NCBI GenBank assembly: GCA_947502885.1
Contig: CANNBP010000013.1
Coordinates: 1-64,000 of the forward strand
Length of the DNA: 64,000 nt
Origin: an uncultured Aquimarina sp.
GTDB taxonomy: Bacteria > Bacteroidota > Bacteroidia > Flavobacteriales > Flavobacteriaceae
Direction: 5' to 3'
The translations under genes and the position numbers were made by a program. Positions 63,293 to 64,000 of this stretch are shown piece after piece; position 1 is the stretch's first letter; the number at the start of each line of letters is the position of its first letter. Below the pieces are notes generated by a model. It saw nothing but the letters and a program-made list of their open reading frames with translations. It was not told where the DNA came from and did no database searches.

Positions 63293-64000
63293 CTATTTAA
63301 AATCTTCGTCTGTAACTCCTTCGTTAATTTTAACTTCTTTAACCGTGAAGTCAATATTTTGAGGGCCTAAAGATTGAGAAATTGTAAATGGAAATTTGAT
63401 GCCGTTAATTTCTTTGTAATTACTATAAGAAATAGCAACAGGTATTTTTTGTCCTCCCTGCTCTTGAATAGTGATTTCTTTTACCTTAAGACCAGTTTCT
63501 GTATCAAAAAAAGCTGTTTTCTTTTCGCTAAGTTTGATAGCGTAAGCTTTACCTTTGTCATGTGGTTGGATGCCGTTAAGAGTAGCATTCGAGTTTTTAA
63601 GCTCAGCAAAAGGATGCGCATCAGCTTTAGCTTCTTTGATTTGCTCTTCTGTGTAATCCATTTTTTGTCCTTGAGCCATTACATAACCTATAGTGCCATC
63701 AAAAACAATCTTTTGTGCAGTCATTTCTCCAAACTTGACCTCAATCACAGATTGGTTTTTTGTTGTAGTTTTTGCGATAAGCCCCAAGCTACTTCCGTTA
63801 AAAGGTGCTTCAGCTGTCATAAATAGAGATTGTACTGTTTCAAGTTTATCTTTACCACCTATAGCTTTAAAATAACTGTCTAGAACTGATTGTGCTGTTA
63901 CTCCTTCTGGGATAGCAGCTTTGTAATCTGGTTTCTCTGTTTTTTCGCCATATTTGTCAAAATGTAAAACCGGAATTTTCTTTTCTTCAAAAGTAATCTT
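63293..64000 (-). CDS. C-terminal part of a probable M16-family (insulinase-like) peptidase, 5' end outside window
   Basis: The frame is open from 64000 to the stop at 63293, giving the last 235 residues; the start lies outside. The sequence KKIPVLHFDKYGEKTEKPDY then TAQSVLDSYFKAIGGKDKLE and a LolA/LolB-like beta region (IVFDGTIGYVMAQGQKMDYT, ISYSNYKEINGIKFPFTISQ) matches the C-terminal extension of Flavobacteriaceae M16 peptidases as I recall them. That extension resembles outer-membrane lipoprotein-sorting domains. The catalytic HxxEH would lie in the missing part, so the peptidase call rests on memory of the family's tail and is moderate. Confidence 0.65.
   Translation of the reverse strand, partial: KITFEEKKIPVLHFDKYGEKTEKPDYKAAIPEGVTAQSVLDSYFKAIGGKDKLETVQSLFMTAEAPFNGSSLGLIAKTTTKNQSVIEVKFGEMTAQKIVFDGTIGYVMAQGQKMDYTEEQIKEAKADAHPFAELKNSNATLNGIQPHDKGKAYAIKLSEKKTAFFDTETGLKVKEITIQEQGGQKIPVAISYSNYKEINGIKFPFTISQSLGPQNIDFTVKEVKINEGVTDEDFK

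Overview
The window is a stretch of chromosome from a marine-type member of the Flavobacteriaceae (Bacteroidota); an Aquimarina-like organism is my best guess, but the genus is inference. The evidence is an AT-rich sequence, promoters with a TAnnTTTG -7 box and little Shine-Dalgarno, gliding genes (gldE, gldD), secreted proteins ending in type IX secretion (T9SS) sorting domains, a TonB-dependent receptor with a carboxypeptidase-like N-terminal domain, and a homogentisate pathway. No prophage, CRISPR array or intact insertion sequence is visible.

Layout. 1-1193: 5' part of a secreted trypsin-like protease with fibronectin III (FN3) domains, running off the left edge. 1.6-4.6 kb: a CAU tRNA, methylmalonyl-CoA epimerase, rbfA and an FtsX/LolC-type permease. 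4.6-8.5 kb: a large exported TPR-CHAT protein divergent from a 60-residue double-glycine leader peptide with four cysteines, the best candidate here for an undescribed system. 8.5-15 kb: dus, lepA (behind a GC-rich structured leader), a lipoprotein with a metallopeptidase motif, a HAD phosphatase, a YjbQ-family protein and a small membrane protein. 15-26 kb, minus strand: TonB receptor, pgi, M23 peptidase, tryptophan dioxygenase, DUF3108 protein, hpd and hmgA (aromatic amino acid catabolism). 26-30 kb: patatin-barrel protein and uvrC. 30-33 kb, plus strand: overlapping genes for a retropepsin-like protease, RimK, an aspartoacylase-like hydrolase and 5-formyl-THF cyclo-ligase, then a lone response regulator. 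33.5-40.4 kb: lspA, then an alpha carbonic anhydrase and a Crp-type regulator on the other strand, then a DksA-like gene and ileS. 40.6-50.4 kb: nitrilase, Ig-like lipoprotein, comF, coiled-coil protein, glyS and a T9SS cargo protein. 50.4-56.4 kb: rng, a 29-residue basic peptide gene, hup, and mutY-ssb-gldE-gldD. 56.4-64 kb: a DMT transporter, a decayed IS4-type transposase, a 1477-residue secreted protein with BNR repeats and six FN3 domains, a broken ABC exporter fragment, and the 3' end of a probable M16 peptidase gene.

How the genes fit together. Most are housekeeping (translation: tRNA, rbfA, lepA, ileS, glyS, dus, rimK; repair: uvrC, mutY, ssb; envelope: lspA, Lol-type permease, M23). 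The accessory layer is surface-directed: FN3-rich secreted proteins at both ends of the window, T9SS cargo, a TonB receptor and the gliding genes. The FN3 modules of the two end proteins are related, and four FN3 units of the larger protein are almost identical in DNA. Mobile-element and gene debris is concentrated around that large gene.
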